Below are positions 25,937-38,326 of a stretch of 64,000 nt of DNA, piece after piece. Source of the DNA: Rhexocercosporidium sp. MPI-PUGE-AT-0058 (lineage: Eukaryota > Ascomycota > Leotiomycetes > Helotiales); contig JAGTJL010000018.1 in NCBI GenBank assembly GCA_020746875.1, forward strand, positions 496,001 to 560,000. Direction: 5' to 3'. How positions within the stretch are numbered: the first letter of the stretch is position 1; every line of letters begins with the position of its first letter. The notes below the pieces were generated by a model. That model saw nothing but the letters and a program-made list of their open reading frames with translations, was not told the origin of the DNA and did not search any database. The translations under genes were made by a program, and so were the position numbers.

Positions 25937-26176
25937 TCACCACCAGCTCAAACCAGGACACTTGCGGGGGGAGGGGCGAAGTGATCAGTAGGAGACGAGG
26001 GATAGATCTCTCGTGGGAGGCAAAGCATGCGATATAAGGTTGGTAGTCGATTGAAAATAATAATTGATTTACAAGAAATTGCACAGGAATAATAGAGTAT
26101 ATTGACATAATTCAATAAAGGTAAGACTGATAGCACGAAGGAACTACCTGAAGGCCCTGGCGCGCGCCTTGTCGCA

Positions 26177-26430
26177 TCATTTCAAGGAAGCATTTTCTTT
26201 CCTCACCATGGTCAAGCGCGTGCGTATTGCAGCCTGAGTTCTGCCTGGGAACTTCTTGAAGATCCAGTCCCAAGGCCTGCCTTCTTTCGAGTATGCCAGC
26301 AAGCGCTGCTCGTCTATGCCGTCCCATCGGCTATGCTTGCTTGTGCTCGAACGACCCTGCTTGCTCCCGCTCGAAAATCCGTCATCATCGCTGCTAGACT
26401 CGGGATCGCTATCGAGTAAGAGAGCTACGT
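26177..26430 (-). pseudogene. Myb/SANT-like domain gene fragment, copy 2
   Basis: The minus frame ends in TGA at 26177-26179 and carries the same architecture as copy 1: an acidic SDPESSSDDDGFSSGSKQ stretch, then RWDGIDEQRLLAYSKEGRPW and DWIFKKFPGRTQAAIRTRL. The two copies agree closely around AAGATCCAGTCCCAAGGC and GCGCTGCTCGTCTA on plus. The upstream end is lost into the GGTATGGTA repeat at 26415. It is a fragment with no start. Confidence 0.5.
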
Positions 26431-26575
26431 ATTGGGGGTATAACGAAGGTATGGAGGTATGGTAGGTATGGTAAGTATGGTAGGTATGGTAGTATATACT
26501 AGACCAGCTAGTAAGAGAGCTACGTATTGGGGGTATGGTAGGTATGGAGGTATGGTAGGTAGGTATGGTAGGTAG
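26415..26575 (+). repeat. GGTATGGTA minisatellite with a duplicated 27-bp flank
   Basis: Short tandem units of GGTATGGTA/GGTATGGAG type occur in two blocks. Each block is preceded by the same sequence, AGTAAGAGAGCTACGTATTG followed by GGGGTA (about 26416 and 26510), so the whole module was duplicated once. Confidence 0.75.
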
Positions 26576-26689
26576 AATCAGAAGAAGTGCTGTCGGGAGC
26601 TCATAACCTGAAAAAAAGAGATTTGGTGTGAATGATTATTCCATTACTTCGGGGGAAACTAGGTCTATATAACTACTTTTAGGCGCCAA

Positions 26690-27720
26690 GCTATTTAGCT
26701 CTCGCATCGGTTATTAGCTTTATATTGAAACTAGCTTTGTATTAAGACTAGCTTTATATTACCAGAGCTTCCGAGGTTTAAAACACGGAAGCTTAAGGCT
26801 TGATGAAGCCACTGTTTTAGCCCTGAATAACCCTTTACTGGAAGCTTAAAGCTTCCGAGGTTCAAAGCACGGAAGCCGAGGCTTTATGCGAAGCCGGAGC
26901 TTTATGCAAAGGTAGTTGAGTTATGGAAAGGTATGCTTAATATAATCTTATATTATTAAGCGAGTTTAGCCGAGGCTTAATATAATCTTATATTCTTTAG
27001 ATTTATATTAAAGAAAAGGAAGAAGGCAAAAGCTTTAGTATCTTCGTAATTAATATTATTCGTTAAATTATATTTAATATAAGCTTTTTTATATTAAGCT
27101 AATTTTATAATAATTATTTACAAAAGAATTCAGTAAGTAGGATATTTATTATCTTCTTAGATAAATTAATAAAGAATTATAAATAATATAACGCTTGCTT
27201 TATAAAAGACGGTAATCACGTGTAAATAACGCTTTATATTTTATAGCGGGAATATAAAGATAATAAATGTTTTTCAGAATTTATAATTATATAAGAAAGA
27301 AAGTAAAGAAAGAAGTAAGTTATATATAAAAGTAAGCTTTATAAAGACTCGTTTAATCTCGGTAATTTCCCAAATAAGAAGTAAATAGCCGAGACTGGAA
27401 ATGAGGCTCTGGGAGCTCTAAACCGTCACATAAAATATCGTAAAGATAAGGTATTCTTAAGAGCGTCTTTAGTAGTAAAGACAAGAGAGACTTAAAACAG
27501 TTAGCTGTATAAAAACAGGTTATAAACGGGCCTACTAGAAATTTGCGATTTTCGTCTTAAAATAATAAACTTTTATTATAATTAAAAAAAGAAAGTTTAT
27601 TATAAGATATGATTTTAAACCGCTTCCCCGAGAACAGCAAAAGAGCATTATAAATATATTATAGTATTAAGTTAAAGCCTCGTTTAAAGACGTTAAAAAT
27701 AATAAAGAAACGCCAGAGGT
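26690..27720 (-). mobile_element. AT-rich retroelement remnant, inverted copy of 46.9-47.2 kb
   Basis: Bases 26690-26940 carry a locally repeated AGCTTCCGAGGTT...CACGGAAGC motif. From about 27140 to 27480 the reverse complement matches 46900-47170: CTCGGCTATTtACTTCTTATTT, ATAAAGCtTACTTTTATATA, TTATCTTTATATTCCCGCTA and CTTTTATAAAGCAAGCGTTA occur in both in the same order. The copies differ mainly by transitions. This ties the block to the Ty3/gypsy-containing region of 41.4-47.6 kb, in opposite orientation. No coding function remains. Confidence 0.6.
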
Positions 27721-27743
27721 CTAAGTAAGTTGAATGACACGCC

Positions 27744-28058
27744 TGTCACGATCTAGGGGATCACGTGCGTCTTGGCCCTGAGGCTCGGCAGCTTAGCTGC
27801 ACAGAGAAGCTAAGACAAGGACGGGATCACGTGACAAGCTAGCCTGCTAGACAGGCTTGCACGCTGGACGAAGGTTTTATATAAGACTGGCACTTCTGTT
27901 TTTAGATAGGAGCTTCGTGTTCAAATTCATATAGCAATTCACCTTGCTTGTAACGTTTCAATTCCAATTGAGAACCGAACCTCTTGTGACTTTACCTTAT
28001 AGCTGATACCAACCGACGAGCCTGTACGCACAGTACCAGCAGAACCAGGAACGTTACA
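27744..28058 (+). mobile_element. Young solo LTR (315 bp) with perfect ACGCC target duplication
   Basis: It starts TGTCACG and ends CGTTACA (near-inverted termini) and is flanked by ACGCC on both sides (27739-27743 and 28059-28063). On plus it has a TATA-like TTTTATATAAG at about 27875. Base composition is normal and there is no RIP signature, so it inserted or recombined to a solo form after the neighbouring blocks decayed. It sits about 400 bp downstream of the gtb3-like gene's stop codon. Confidence 0.85.
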
Positions 28059-28467
28059 ACGCCTATGTAAGGTTAAGTATGATTTCAGAACACTAATTCA
28101 TTAGGTTATTGAAAGGAGATGTGAGCCGCAACGGCTTTGTCAGAAATAATTAATGTATTATATAATAAGTCGCGCGTTCATTGGCAGCCTTAGTATCATG
28201 GCATTGTACAGACCCCTCTCTAAACAACCTCACACTCGAAAGGCGCACGAGATATTATATCATCACGTGCAGTTGCCTCTCGGCAATGGCCGTTCCTTTG
28301 ATGCAATAATTATATTATCTATGCACTCTATCAATAACATTTTCAACAGTCTATGAAAATATGCACGCTCGGAAGATGCTCATGCTCGCCCATTTCTCAG
28401 AACAAAAGATGAAAAAAAGAACCAAGTCAAGTCCTGATAACTGTCGTGCAGAACCTATCGTATACAC

Positions 28468-31400
28468 TCAAACAACATCACTCTCAATCACAACTCCATC
28501 CAAATCTACACGACTCGAGGCCATTGAGTTATGTGCATACCTCCTCTCGTAAGGAGACCGACGATTCTTCTTCCTCAGCTTTCCCTTCGCCTCCACCTGA
28601 CTCGACAGGGACCACGAGTCTGGAGTCATGCGCGGGGTTCGTAGGGGTGGCGTGATCATATTGACACCAAAAGTTGATTTCTCCACTGCAAGCCACGTGC
28701 TGGATTGTGTGATTGATGCCGGCCTGCTGGTTCTCGCATGGTAGGTAGGGCTGCGATGTTTGCCTATCCATAGCATTTGCTCGTGTTCTCGCAGATAGCG
28801 ATCTGACGAGAAATTCTTCAGGACGTTCTCACGACCCAACATACCGAGACGACGACGCTGTTCAGTTTTGTCGTAAATTCGCTTGGTGATCTGTTTCACC
28901 TCTTCTGGGCTCGGATTTGGGTAGGCTAACACTTGTGGAGGCGATCCTGGTGCGTCTTCAGCGTAGGCACTCCATCTCCCAAGAAGACCTAAGATACTGA
29001 TCTGCGCGCGTGCTAAAGACTCAGAGTCGTTCGGGGGAACGACCTCACTAAATCGGTTTCCAGTTTCACCGTCTGTCACAACGCAGAAGGACGCACCAAC
29101 GTCGGTGCAGACGACTGGTGTTCCTGTGAGTGCGGCTTCGCCCATAGCCAATGGCAGCCCCTCGGAAAGGGAGGAGTTGAGGAAGAGCCAGGCATCTTGA
29201 AGTACAGTGGACGGATTGCCTAGACCCTTGAGAACACAATGATCTCGAAGACCTTTGGAGGCAATGAGCTCCTGGCATTCTGTTGAGTAGGACGCAGCTC
29301 GTTCCATGTCTCCGTAGATGTGGAGGCTGTAATCTGTGAACCCCCATTTGTTGACAATGTAGTCAGTAGCCAAGATTGCGTTTTTGATGTCCTTGATATA
29401 CTGGACATGGGACAACATGACTGCCGTGGGCTTATCTGTCTTGACCTTCTCAATTGGCTCAAACCTTTCCATGTTGCAAATTCCGTTGACAACTGGATCG
29501 ATCTTCCGAGCAAAAGTACGCCGGTGTTCCAGTACTCCTTCGGCGGTCCCAAGCTCGATTTCCCATCCAGGATTGAAGTACGCTGCGCACGGGAGTACAA
29601 CGTCGGCATGGTGCTCGAGTAGGATACAGCCCATCAAGCCAAGAGAAATGAGAGAACTGTTGATAAATGGAGTGTCGAAAGATACGGCAGAAGACATGAA
29701 GTTCGTCAGTTCCCTGAAAGATATGCAGTGATCCCAGATGTGTAGTGTGCATTGTCTCTTCACTTTGCAGAGGATCCCATACGTAGCGCCAGTGAAATGG
29801 TGTGAAGCTTGAAAGACATCCGGAATCTTCTCCGGCACAGGGATGGAAAAGATGAAGAGGTACCGATGCCACAAGTTTAAAGCTTGGTCCATTTGTAGCA
29901 TTGTCGGCTTTTCAAAATCCCACCACTTTGAAATCGGGAACGTGTCCTCCATGTCTTCGTTCAACCAGAGCTCTCGCCACTTTTGCTTGACAATGTCGCT
30001 ATCCCAGACATCGTTCCAGTTTCGGGACGACTCGAAGTACGTGTTCAAGTCACACAGCGCTTTGGTTGCCTCTTCGACGTGGTATCTGGTCATGTGAAGT
30101 GTTCGTGAGCATCGAACAAGGCTGGTGAGTATCGGCAAGAAGTTCTTCTCAATATCCGCTGTCCTAGTGTCAAATGATCTTTGCACTACTGCTGAATCAA
30201 TGATATTCTCCAGGATGCCGTGAGTAGGGTTGAGAAAATCGAGGCCCCATTGAGGTATGACAGTAAGCGACTGAACGTTTCTCTCGATCTGAAACTTGGG
30301 TACTCCATAGTCGTTGGCCGACTCCGCAACCACATGCCATTTGATGGTCTTCAAGTCGTTCACCATATCTCTGCGGCAGGCGGAGACTCCACCAGGTTCA
30401 TTTGGCCAGGTTGAAGTGTCCATGGCAAGGATGTGGAGCTCATCATCGCTATCGCGAAGCTGGGTAGAGAGAGTCCTCGTGTTGATCCTAGAGTCGCCTC
30501 CCTGCCCAAAGCTGTAGAAATCACTAATTTTGAACGCAATATGTACCCACGAGCTGATCTCTGGATCGACATCAACACGGGCCATGATAGTGTCAGCCTG
30601 GGCATCCAAATAGTCTTTCGCGGTATCGAGCCGACCAAGATCGCGATTTCTCCAGTAGGAATTGAGGATACGGTCTGATCGCAATAGACCTTCATCGAGC
30701 CATCTTGCAGTAACAGCATCGAGTTCTTTGCCCCCTTTCCACGCTTTCCAAAGTTGGGTCCTTGCCTGTGACGTTGAGATTGGGTATCGCTTGACGTTGA
30801 GCCCGAGCATGCGTGAGATGAAGTTCGACTTTCCCGAGGAGAAAGAAAGTAGCGGGTTGTCATTCATAAAGGCGCATTTTGTTGGCTTCTTGAGAATGTG
30901 AAACCAATCTTCTCGTATCATTGCAGGAGTTGCGATTAGCTCGCCGTTGAGCGTCGTGGAGATCTCGGGATGTGATTTGTGCTCGTATGTCCAGGAAGAA
31001 TGATGAATCTCCGAACCTTGTACGAATGTTGCTTCCGTGACCTTGGTAAAAGGTATCCACTCGTCGAGTCTTTTTGGATCCTTCTGACCAGGCATGCTCC
31101 ATGAAACTCTGATTGTGATATGCGGGAAAATATACTCGCCTCTGAGTAACTCATCCTCGAACTTGGCACTTGTGCGATACCAGTATGTGAACTTAACAGG
31201 ATTCACCCCTCGGACTGTAGACCCAGTCGCAATGTACCCTCTCTCATCGTACTGAACAATTTCGCCAGCAAGATCTCCTTTCAGACACTGGCGCTCTATG
31301 GGAAGCTTTCGACTTGACTTCTTGCCATCTTGACGATACTCATATGTGAACATGTTCACAATCTCCTGACCTCGAAACTCTTCTCGCTGGCGGAGGACCA

Positions 31401-34400
31401 GCTTGTCTGTGTAGCTGTTGATGGCCATGAGTTGCCTAGAGTCGCTTGGCTCTTGGTCGTGACGCCCGCTGTATTGCGACAATCGATTGATTCCGTCCGG
31501 CTGAGTTGCCAAGAAGCAAGTCGAAGGGCCGCTCAGACTTTCTATGACAATCCTGTTTTTGTGTATGACAGTCTTCATGCCTTTTGTATTGCTGTGAAGT
31601 TGCGATACTTTTTCGCGACCGTGAAACAAAACCAGAGGGATAATGAAACCTTGCAGCATTTTACAGAAGGACCAGATGCCGTTGAGTAAGAATGTTACGG
31701 GCAATCTGACCAGGGCGGGCTTCTCGTGGATCATGTAGTGCAGCTCTCTCTGGTATTCTGGATCTGCAGTGAGAGACAGGCAAATGAACTTAATACAAAT
31801 CTGGATTTTCTGGTTCAATTCGGAAAGACGGAGTTGAAGTGGATCGAATCTCGATCGTGGTTGAGCGGTGACCGAAGAAGAAACGGAACCGAGAAGTCTC
31901 TCATAGCCCGGATCAGGGAATAGAGTCTCGTCTTTGTTCCAGAAACCGTCTACGTCGAGTGACACTGCGAAGGCATAGACTGAGAGCATCATAGTAGCCC
32001 CAAGATTGCACCGCGCAACAAAATCCATGGGATCAATAGAATCGGTGGGGCAGATCCTCGACCGAATCCAGCTCTCGCTGTCGGGCGAGATCGGGTCTGA
32101 CTGCCCGCAACTTCTTTTCAACAAAAAGGCTCTGACTTCTTTGGGCAGACTATCCCAATCTCTTTCACAATCAATGCCAAGAAGGAGATATCGAAGTAAC
32201 GAACGGTCCCAATGGGTGGTAATTCGTGAGCGTTCTGCGGCGGAAGTTTCGAGCTGGCGTTTGATGCCTTCGGGTAGCACCAGCGTCTCTCCGCTGCAGT
32301 CGTCCACAACCAGGAGCTCCGCTAGCACTGAATGGTCATGTGAGAGACCAAAATGAGCTTCGAAAGTAGCCTGAACCACTGATTCAGCGATGATCAATCG
32401 ATTTCTGTGAATATTGATGATCCATTCATCTCCATCAAGATCAAGGCCAAGAATGATGAAAACATGGAGGTGATCGCCGTTCCTTTGGTTGATACTCCTG
32501 ATCCTGTGTTCCTGATGGGGTAAATACCGCCCCGAGACTAATTCAACGACTGTTTGACCTGCGGCCCAAAGTTCGGCAGTTCGTTCTAGCATCTGCTTGG
32601 CGGATGGGAAAGCGCGGCGAAGTATCTCCGATTTCGTCGAGCAGCTTTGGTCTAGCAGGGTTTCTACAACTCTGAGACCGGGATGCTGAGATGAGTCGAG
32701 TGTATACCGCTGCTCGTCTGGGAGAGAGCAGATGTGTTCAAATGTCTGAGACAAGGTTGACTGTGAAATTTCCGGGAAAGGCTCGAGGGCGCTGACGAAG
32801 TAAGATGCTGGTGATGGTTTCATGTCCACATCGTCCGCGGAATTTGACTCGGGCAGAGATTTCAACCAAAAAATGCTCGGCCAGCCGATCTTGGACAGCT
32901 TCATCGAATAGAAGGCTGCTATCCATGTTCCGACAGCCAAAGATATGGCACCACTGAAAGCGAAATGTGGGAGGCAAAGATGTAGAACAACACCGGCAGG
33001 AAGCCCAATAACACATGCTACGGTGAGACACTTTGCAGAGTCATTGCCACAGTAGATCTTGTTGTACTGATACCACAGAAGACCGGTATAAGCACCGAGG
33101 TATCCCAGATACATGATTGTCGCGTTTCGAGATCCTTCGAAGGTCCACATCAGCGCGGACGTAATGGAGATACCCCAGATGTGCATGAAGAAAAACTTTG
33201 CAAGAGACTGCCAGTAAAGTGCTTGTCTCGCCTTCGCGTCATTTATCATGGCTTGGCGAAGGAATTTCAGAGAAGTGATAGGCTGATTGGTGTTTTCGTT
33301 GGCGGCTGTCCAAAGGGGCTGGGAGACTGTGTCAAGAGACACTGCGCCGATAAGATAGTAGCACAAGCCAAAGCCAACGGCGAGCCGATACTCTGTACTG
33401 CTAGCGGCTGAAAGGCCGACCATAGCACCACCGGTCACCAGCGCGGCCCACTTATCCAAGAGGGCAACAACGAAGTAAAGCAGACCAGACATGATATCGG
33501 AACCTGTGTGCCGCCAGTGAAGAAATGCACCATGAAGCTTGAGTCCTTTTTGCATGTTGGTCATATTTTCAAGGCCCGCCTTCAGTGTAAGATTCCAAGT
33601 TGCGCTATAGGCGAGCGGCATCCTGGTTCTTTTGAATCTGCAGTACCAAGACATGAGAAACATGGTCGAAGAATATCCCTCAGCAAGCTTAGAGACAAGT
33701 GGGTTAGTCGTAGCCTTCGTCCAGAAATGACGATTGCACTCCTTGAGGACGGCTGCATGAAGCGCCCGTCTGGGGTGTGGTCCCATAGCAAGATCTGCCA
33801 TATCTTCAGTGTTTGACGTGACTGACGGTGACTTTGCTTCGGCCCTTGTTTCGACGTACCAGCTGACAACTTCGGCGTCGGTCACATGCGGTATGTTAAG
33901 ATACCAGGTACTCCATTGAGACATGGTCTTGCGGGCTCCATACAGAAGCGACGTTAAGAAGCAACTCAAGACGCAAAAGTAGACTGCTATGTCATGCTGA
34001 GTCCACAAACTTACTATGGGTGAGATGAACAGGATCGGGATGCAAAACATGATAACAGTTCTCCCTGATTGGAAGCTGGATCCTGGGACTTGGTAGATAG
34101 AGAGAGCGGCGAGTGTCAAGAGGTAGGTGGTGAGCATGGCAAAGTAGAAGAAGAAAATAAGTGCAGCGGTGATACCCTTGAGAGCAGCGACAACCACTAA
34201 ACCCCCAATGCCCCCGACCAACACTATTGCGATTCCGGCGACGAATCTAGTCAAACAAAACATGTTCATGGCTGGGAAGGCGTTGGCATAGAGGTAGTAG
34301 CAGCCACCCGAGGTTATCCAGGATCCAACCGCACCACACACAAGCAGTGCAAGCATTAGAGCCGTTGTTGCCATTGTTTTCTCTGTTGAGGTCATGAAGG

Positions 34401-37348
34401 TGGTCAGGTAGAGTCCTCGTCCGATAGTAGTGAGTAGCATGATATCGATGAGGGCAGGCACAGCGAAGATTCCCAAGAAAGTGATCTGGTAGTAAGCTGG
34501 AACAACTTCTTTGCCGTCTTGTGGGTCTAAATCGATCTGCATCGGTGCGTAGGCCGATGGGAGCTCGGTGAAACCCTCTTCTCGCGAAGGCGGCTGGTAC
34601 TTCATGTAATAGCATCTATATCTATCCCAGATAACTCTTCCTAGGCCTCTAGCCGTCGTATCAAAGAACGACTCGCATCGTGAGCCCAGGGCAAAGTTCT
34701 CCGCAAAGCAAGCAGCCTGCTCTTCTGCATGATTTGGCAAAGGATTACGGTCCAGAACTTCGAGGGTTATCTCGTCGACCGCAAGCTTGCGAAATGCGCA
34801 GAATACTGACAAAGCAAATATGTCTGCCCTAGCATCAATCTGGTCTCCTTGCAGGAGTGTCTGGATGACGACACCGAGCTGCGCCAGGAGGGCTGTCTCA
34901 CCATTCATCAAAAGTTGATGCACACGACTGTCAACGTCTTCGAAAACCGAGATAGCCGCGGCAGCATCGGGGTGCGAACAACCCTTGTCACGAAGCCAAG
35001 TAATGCGTGCCATAATGAGGTCCGCAGATGAAATATGACCGCTGAGATACACAGTGGAGCTCAACTTGCGCAGCTGAGCAAGTGTAGGTATCTCCATGAG
35101 TTGGTACTCGCAGTACTTCCGTAATCTCGCCAGAAAAGACGAGTCATCCCTACATCCTGCCAGAATCAGGCGCCGCAGGAAAAGTATTGTCTCCTCGGGG
35201 GAGAGCTGCTCCAAGTCGTGCACAATACGCGGGGGTAGCTGCCAAGTCTCGGAAAGACTGCCGAGTTGGTCAGACATGGCAAGCTCTGCTGCAAAGCATT
35301 CTTCTCGGCTGCATCCCCGACTGGAGAGGAAGGTATGTAGGATGGTGGCAGCACGATCCTTTGTCTTGCTAGACAAGTAGAGGTCCAAAACACCCGTGCT
35401 TTCCTCGATATCGTAGAGACCCCAGAATTGGACCTTGGAGCTTGTTGAAAATCCGGAATGCAGCCCCATATAAACACGGACACGCGGGTTGTTATCATGG
35501 TCATTGCTGGAGATCAAAAGATCCAGCAGCTCCTTGACTGACTCAGACGACTCTGGTACAATGTCATTCGAGCTCCATCTCTCATGCAGAGATCCGATCT
35601 GCTCACTAATCAGTCGTAGCTCTCCATTTTCGATACGTTGTAGTAGGTTCAGGTCTCTGAGGTGGCGCTGTGCCAGGAGGAGATCCGCGAAGCCTTTCGG
35701 GGTTACTGCTAGACCTGGAAACGCATAAATGTCAGCCAATGTGTTTGTAGACATAGAGAAATAATGAGTGCCTCCTAAACTCACCCAAGTGAAAACATCC
35801 CAGGCCTGTCAAGTCATCTCCGCCAGCAGATGTTGACAGTGGATGTCGCTGAGCGTCACTATTGCCTCGACGCGTCTGTGAATGATCCAACTTGCTGACC
35901 CACTCGGGGCCGCTTTTGTTTTGTAATGCTTCGAATTCATGTTCAGTTGAACCCGGAAATTGTCGGAGCTTTGCTGTTAAGCCTGGAACAAAGGAGTCTA
36001 ATGAGTCGTAGAGGGCATCATAGTCATTTGTGGTTGTTCGGGATATCTGTAGATCGTCGCGTCTATTAGCGCGTGTAGTTTGGCGCCAAGCGATCGCCCG
36101 TCTCAGCTTCATGCGAAATACTCACCTGATTGTTCGATCTCCAAATGTCATGCGCCTTCATGATCTCTTCCCCTTTCAACCACATCAGCGCGCCCAACGG
36201 CTTATCGTCCACCGTCTGTTCAGCGGCGATGTTGGCGTCTGTCAATGCGGCCATGGAGCCGATCCAGCACAAGGAATTACTGAACCTGCACCAGTTGAAC
36301 GTTCGCTGAACGACGGCGTACTGCTGCTTAACCCCATCATCAATTGTCTCCCATAGCACCATGAGCGTACGTGAGCGTTGAGCGGCTACTGCTCTCATGA
36401 CTTGCCTCATTCCCGCCATCTGGAAATAGTTCTGTCTATCGCCATCAGGCCGAATAGTCCCATTGCGATAGATCAGTCCTCTGACAAGATCCATATTGGT
36501 TTCGCGACATTGACGTTCCGTCAGACAGGCTGTTGGAGATGTATCGATTTCAAGCCAGAGTTCGAGGCCCTGCCAATGGACATACTTCGCAAATTCGTTC
36601 AAGACAACGGGCTGCAGGTGCATCCTGTAGTCAGCTAGCAGGATTCCAGTGAAATGACTTTGCGTTTGGCTCCCGAAATGTGTAGTCAAAGTCTGGGCAA
36701 GTATCTTCAGCACCTCTATCACACCCTCGTCGCTGGAGCTACCATCTGAGTTCGCAAGAGCCCGAAGATTAAGTCGCCCGAGTGTGTGTATGGAAGAAAC
36801 TTTTTCTGTCGACAGAGTATCGATCACTCCCTTTTGTAGTGGGTCGAGAACCAGAATATCCCATTTGGATAACAGACGTGTCTGGGACGCCGTTGGTGGA
36901 TTGGCGAACTCCCCGAGGAACACACCGAAAGACTTGGGCTCTGCAGTTGACGGTGTCCTCCTTGATAGTGGCTTCTTCTCATCAATGTCAAGGCGTTTGA
37001 GGTATTGCGCGACAGTTGTTGGAACTACGACTTGCTGATGGCGTCCCTAAATGAAGCAACCATGACGTTAGTTGGAAACTTCGTCCTTCCTTCGGGGGAT
37101 TCAGGAGCAAGCATTGAAGATACGTACCCTCCAAGCCTTCCGAGCCTTGCGAAATAGTCGGTATATGATGTAGAGGGACCCCAGGACGACAGTCGTCAGC
37201 AGGAACCCGGCCAGGAGCTTTAATATCTGTGTTAGCATATTAATCCGGCAGTGGAAAACAGATTCTAGGACTTTCGCACCTTTTCCCACCAGTTTGCCAG
37301 CAACACATTCCAGCCAACGGCCGAAAGGCCCAAGAAAGTCGGTCCCAT
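28468..37348 (-). CDS. gtb3: Giant membrane GT4 glycosyltransferase, galactosaminogalactan synthase (Gtb3-like)
   Basis: I read complement(join(28468..35714,35785..36046,36126..37046,37128..37226,37280..37348)): five exons, 2865 residues, all introns GT-AG and phases consistent. Residues 24-50 are a membrane anchor (ILKLLAGFLLTTVVLGSLYI). Residues about 75-365 look like a glycoside-hydrolase-type barrel of unproven activity. Residues about 860-1400 hold two clusters of membrane helices (for example FLGIFAVPALIDIMLLTTIG). The C-terminus, about 2480-2720, is a GT4 (group 1) domain with KDIKNAILATDYIV, YGDMERAASYSTEC and LSEGLPLAMGEAALTGTPVV, whose Glu pattern (E.LP.AM.EA) fits the EX7E nucleotide-sugar site. 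In Aspergillus fumigatus Gtb3 is the GAG cluster's proposed polymerase/exporter. Here it sits head to head with the Sph3-like gene across a 978-bp shared promoter. The frame is intact. The assignment rests on architecture plus neighbours. Confidence 0.85.
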
Positions 37349-38326
37349 GGTGGTATAGGAAACAAGCGACAGAATGTACGAACTAAAAACAACAAACTCC
37401 ACCAACAGAGAGCCTCAAAAAAAGATTGGCATCGCTGTCCGAGAATTCATGAATGTATTCATGGATGTCCTTCTCTATGAACTACTCGAAGTCAGCAACA
37501 GCGTCAGCAAGGCAAGGCAATGCTCAGGATGAGCATCTCTTTATCTTGCTGTATTCATGCAAGGGTAAAATCTTCTTCAAAACGCCATCAGCCAGCCACA
37601 TGTTGACTTCTGCCTGGCGTCTTTCTCTCGGACACTCCAGCGGCAGCGGACTTTGCCTGTTCTCAGCCTCTCGACCAGCAAATAACGAAAACAGGACTTA
37701 TTATGAGACATGTCGCCGCGCTGGCTTCTTTCTGGCCAGACGGGTGCGGAGTTGCTGCGACCCACATATGTGGTATTATTTGTGGCGGCCTGGTGCTGGC
37801 AGAGCTTGCAATTTGGTCCTGGTCACATTGAGCAGCTTGACGCTTGCCATGGTTGATATTGCCAAGATACTTGCGTAAGCCTCTAGGTTGAGCAGATTTG
37901 GAACGACCCAGGCTACCTCCCACCCATGGATCTTGCTCCGTGCTACCCTGCAGAGCAAGCAAGGATTTGTTACACGTCCAGAATAATCGATATTGACCAC
38001 ATACCATGCCAGGATAATAACTGCCAAGCTTGAAGGCCGAGACGATCTGACCCCCTAGTCATCTAGAGAGTTTGTCCACCATCTGGTCTATCTCCCGCGC
38101 TCTTCTCAGGAACAGCCAGGAGCTTAGAGAAGGAGAATTTCGGTAATTTGTTCGTCAGCTGCCCCATTAAAACTGCACATCCATCGGAGGCATGCCTTTC
38201 AGATTGAGCTGTTCAACTTGTTGATTTCTTCATTGTTGGATGTGGTGTTGCTCGCTGCTTCTTCAACATCAGTTCGCAGTGTTTCGGCTCAAAGACTAGC
38301 ATTATCTTCACGCTCCCCCTTCAAAA
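37349..38326. promoter_or_regulatory. Divergent intergenic region between gtb3-like and sph3-like genes
   Basis: This 978-bp region separates two head-to-head genes of one pathway, so it probably holds both promoters. Open frames inside (141 codons at 37453-37878 on plus, 83 at 37776-38027 on minus) lack convincing structure and I treat them as chance. No specific regulator site was identified. Confidence 0.5.

Noticed and set aside
36066..36923. A separate 285-residue gene upstream of the glycosyltransferase
   Set aside because: Its start is GTG, not ATG, and splicing joins it in phase to exons on both sides, giving one long protein.
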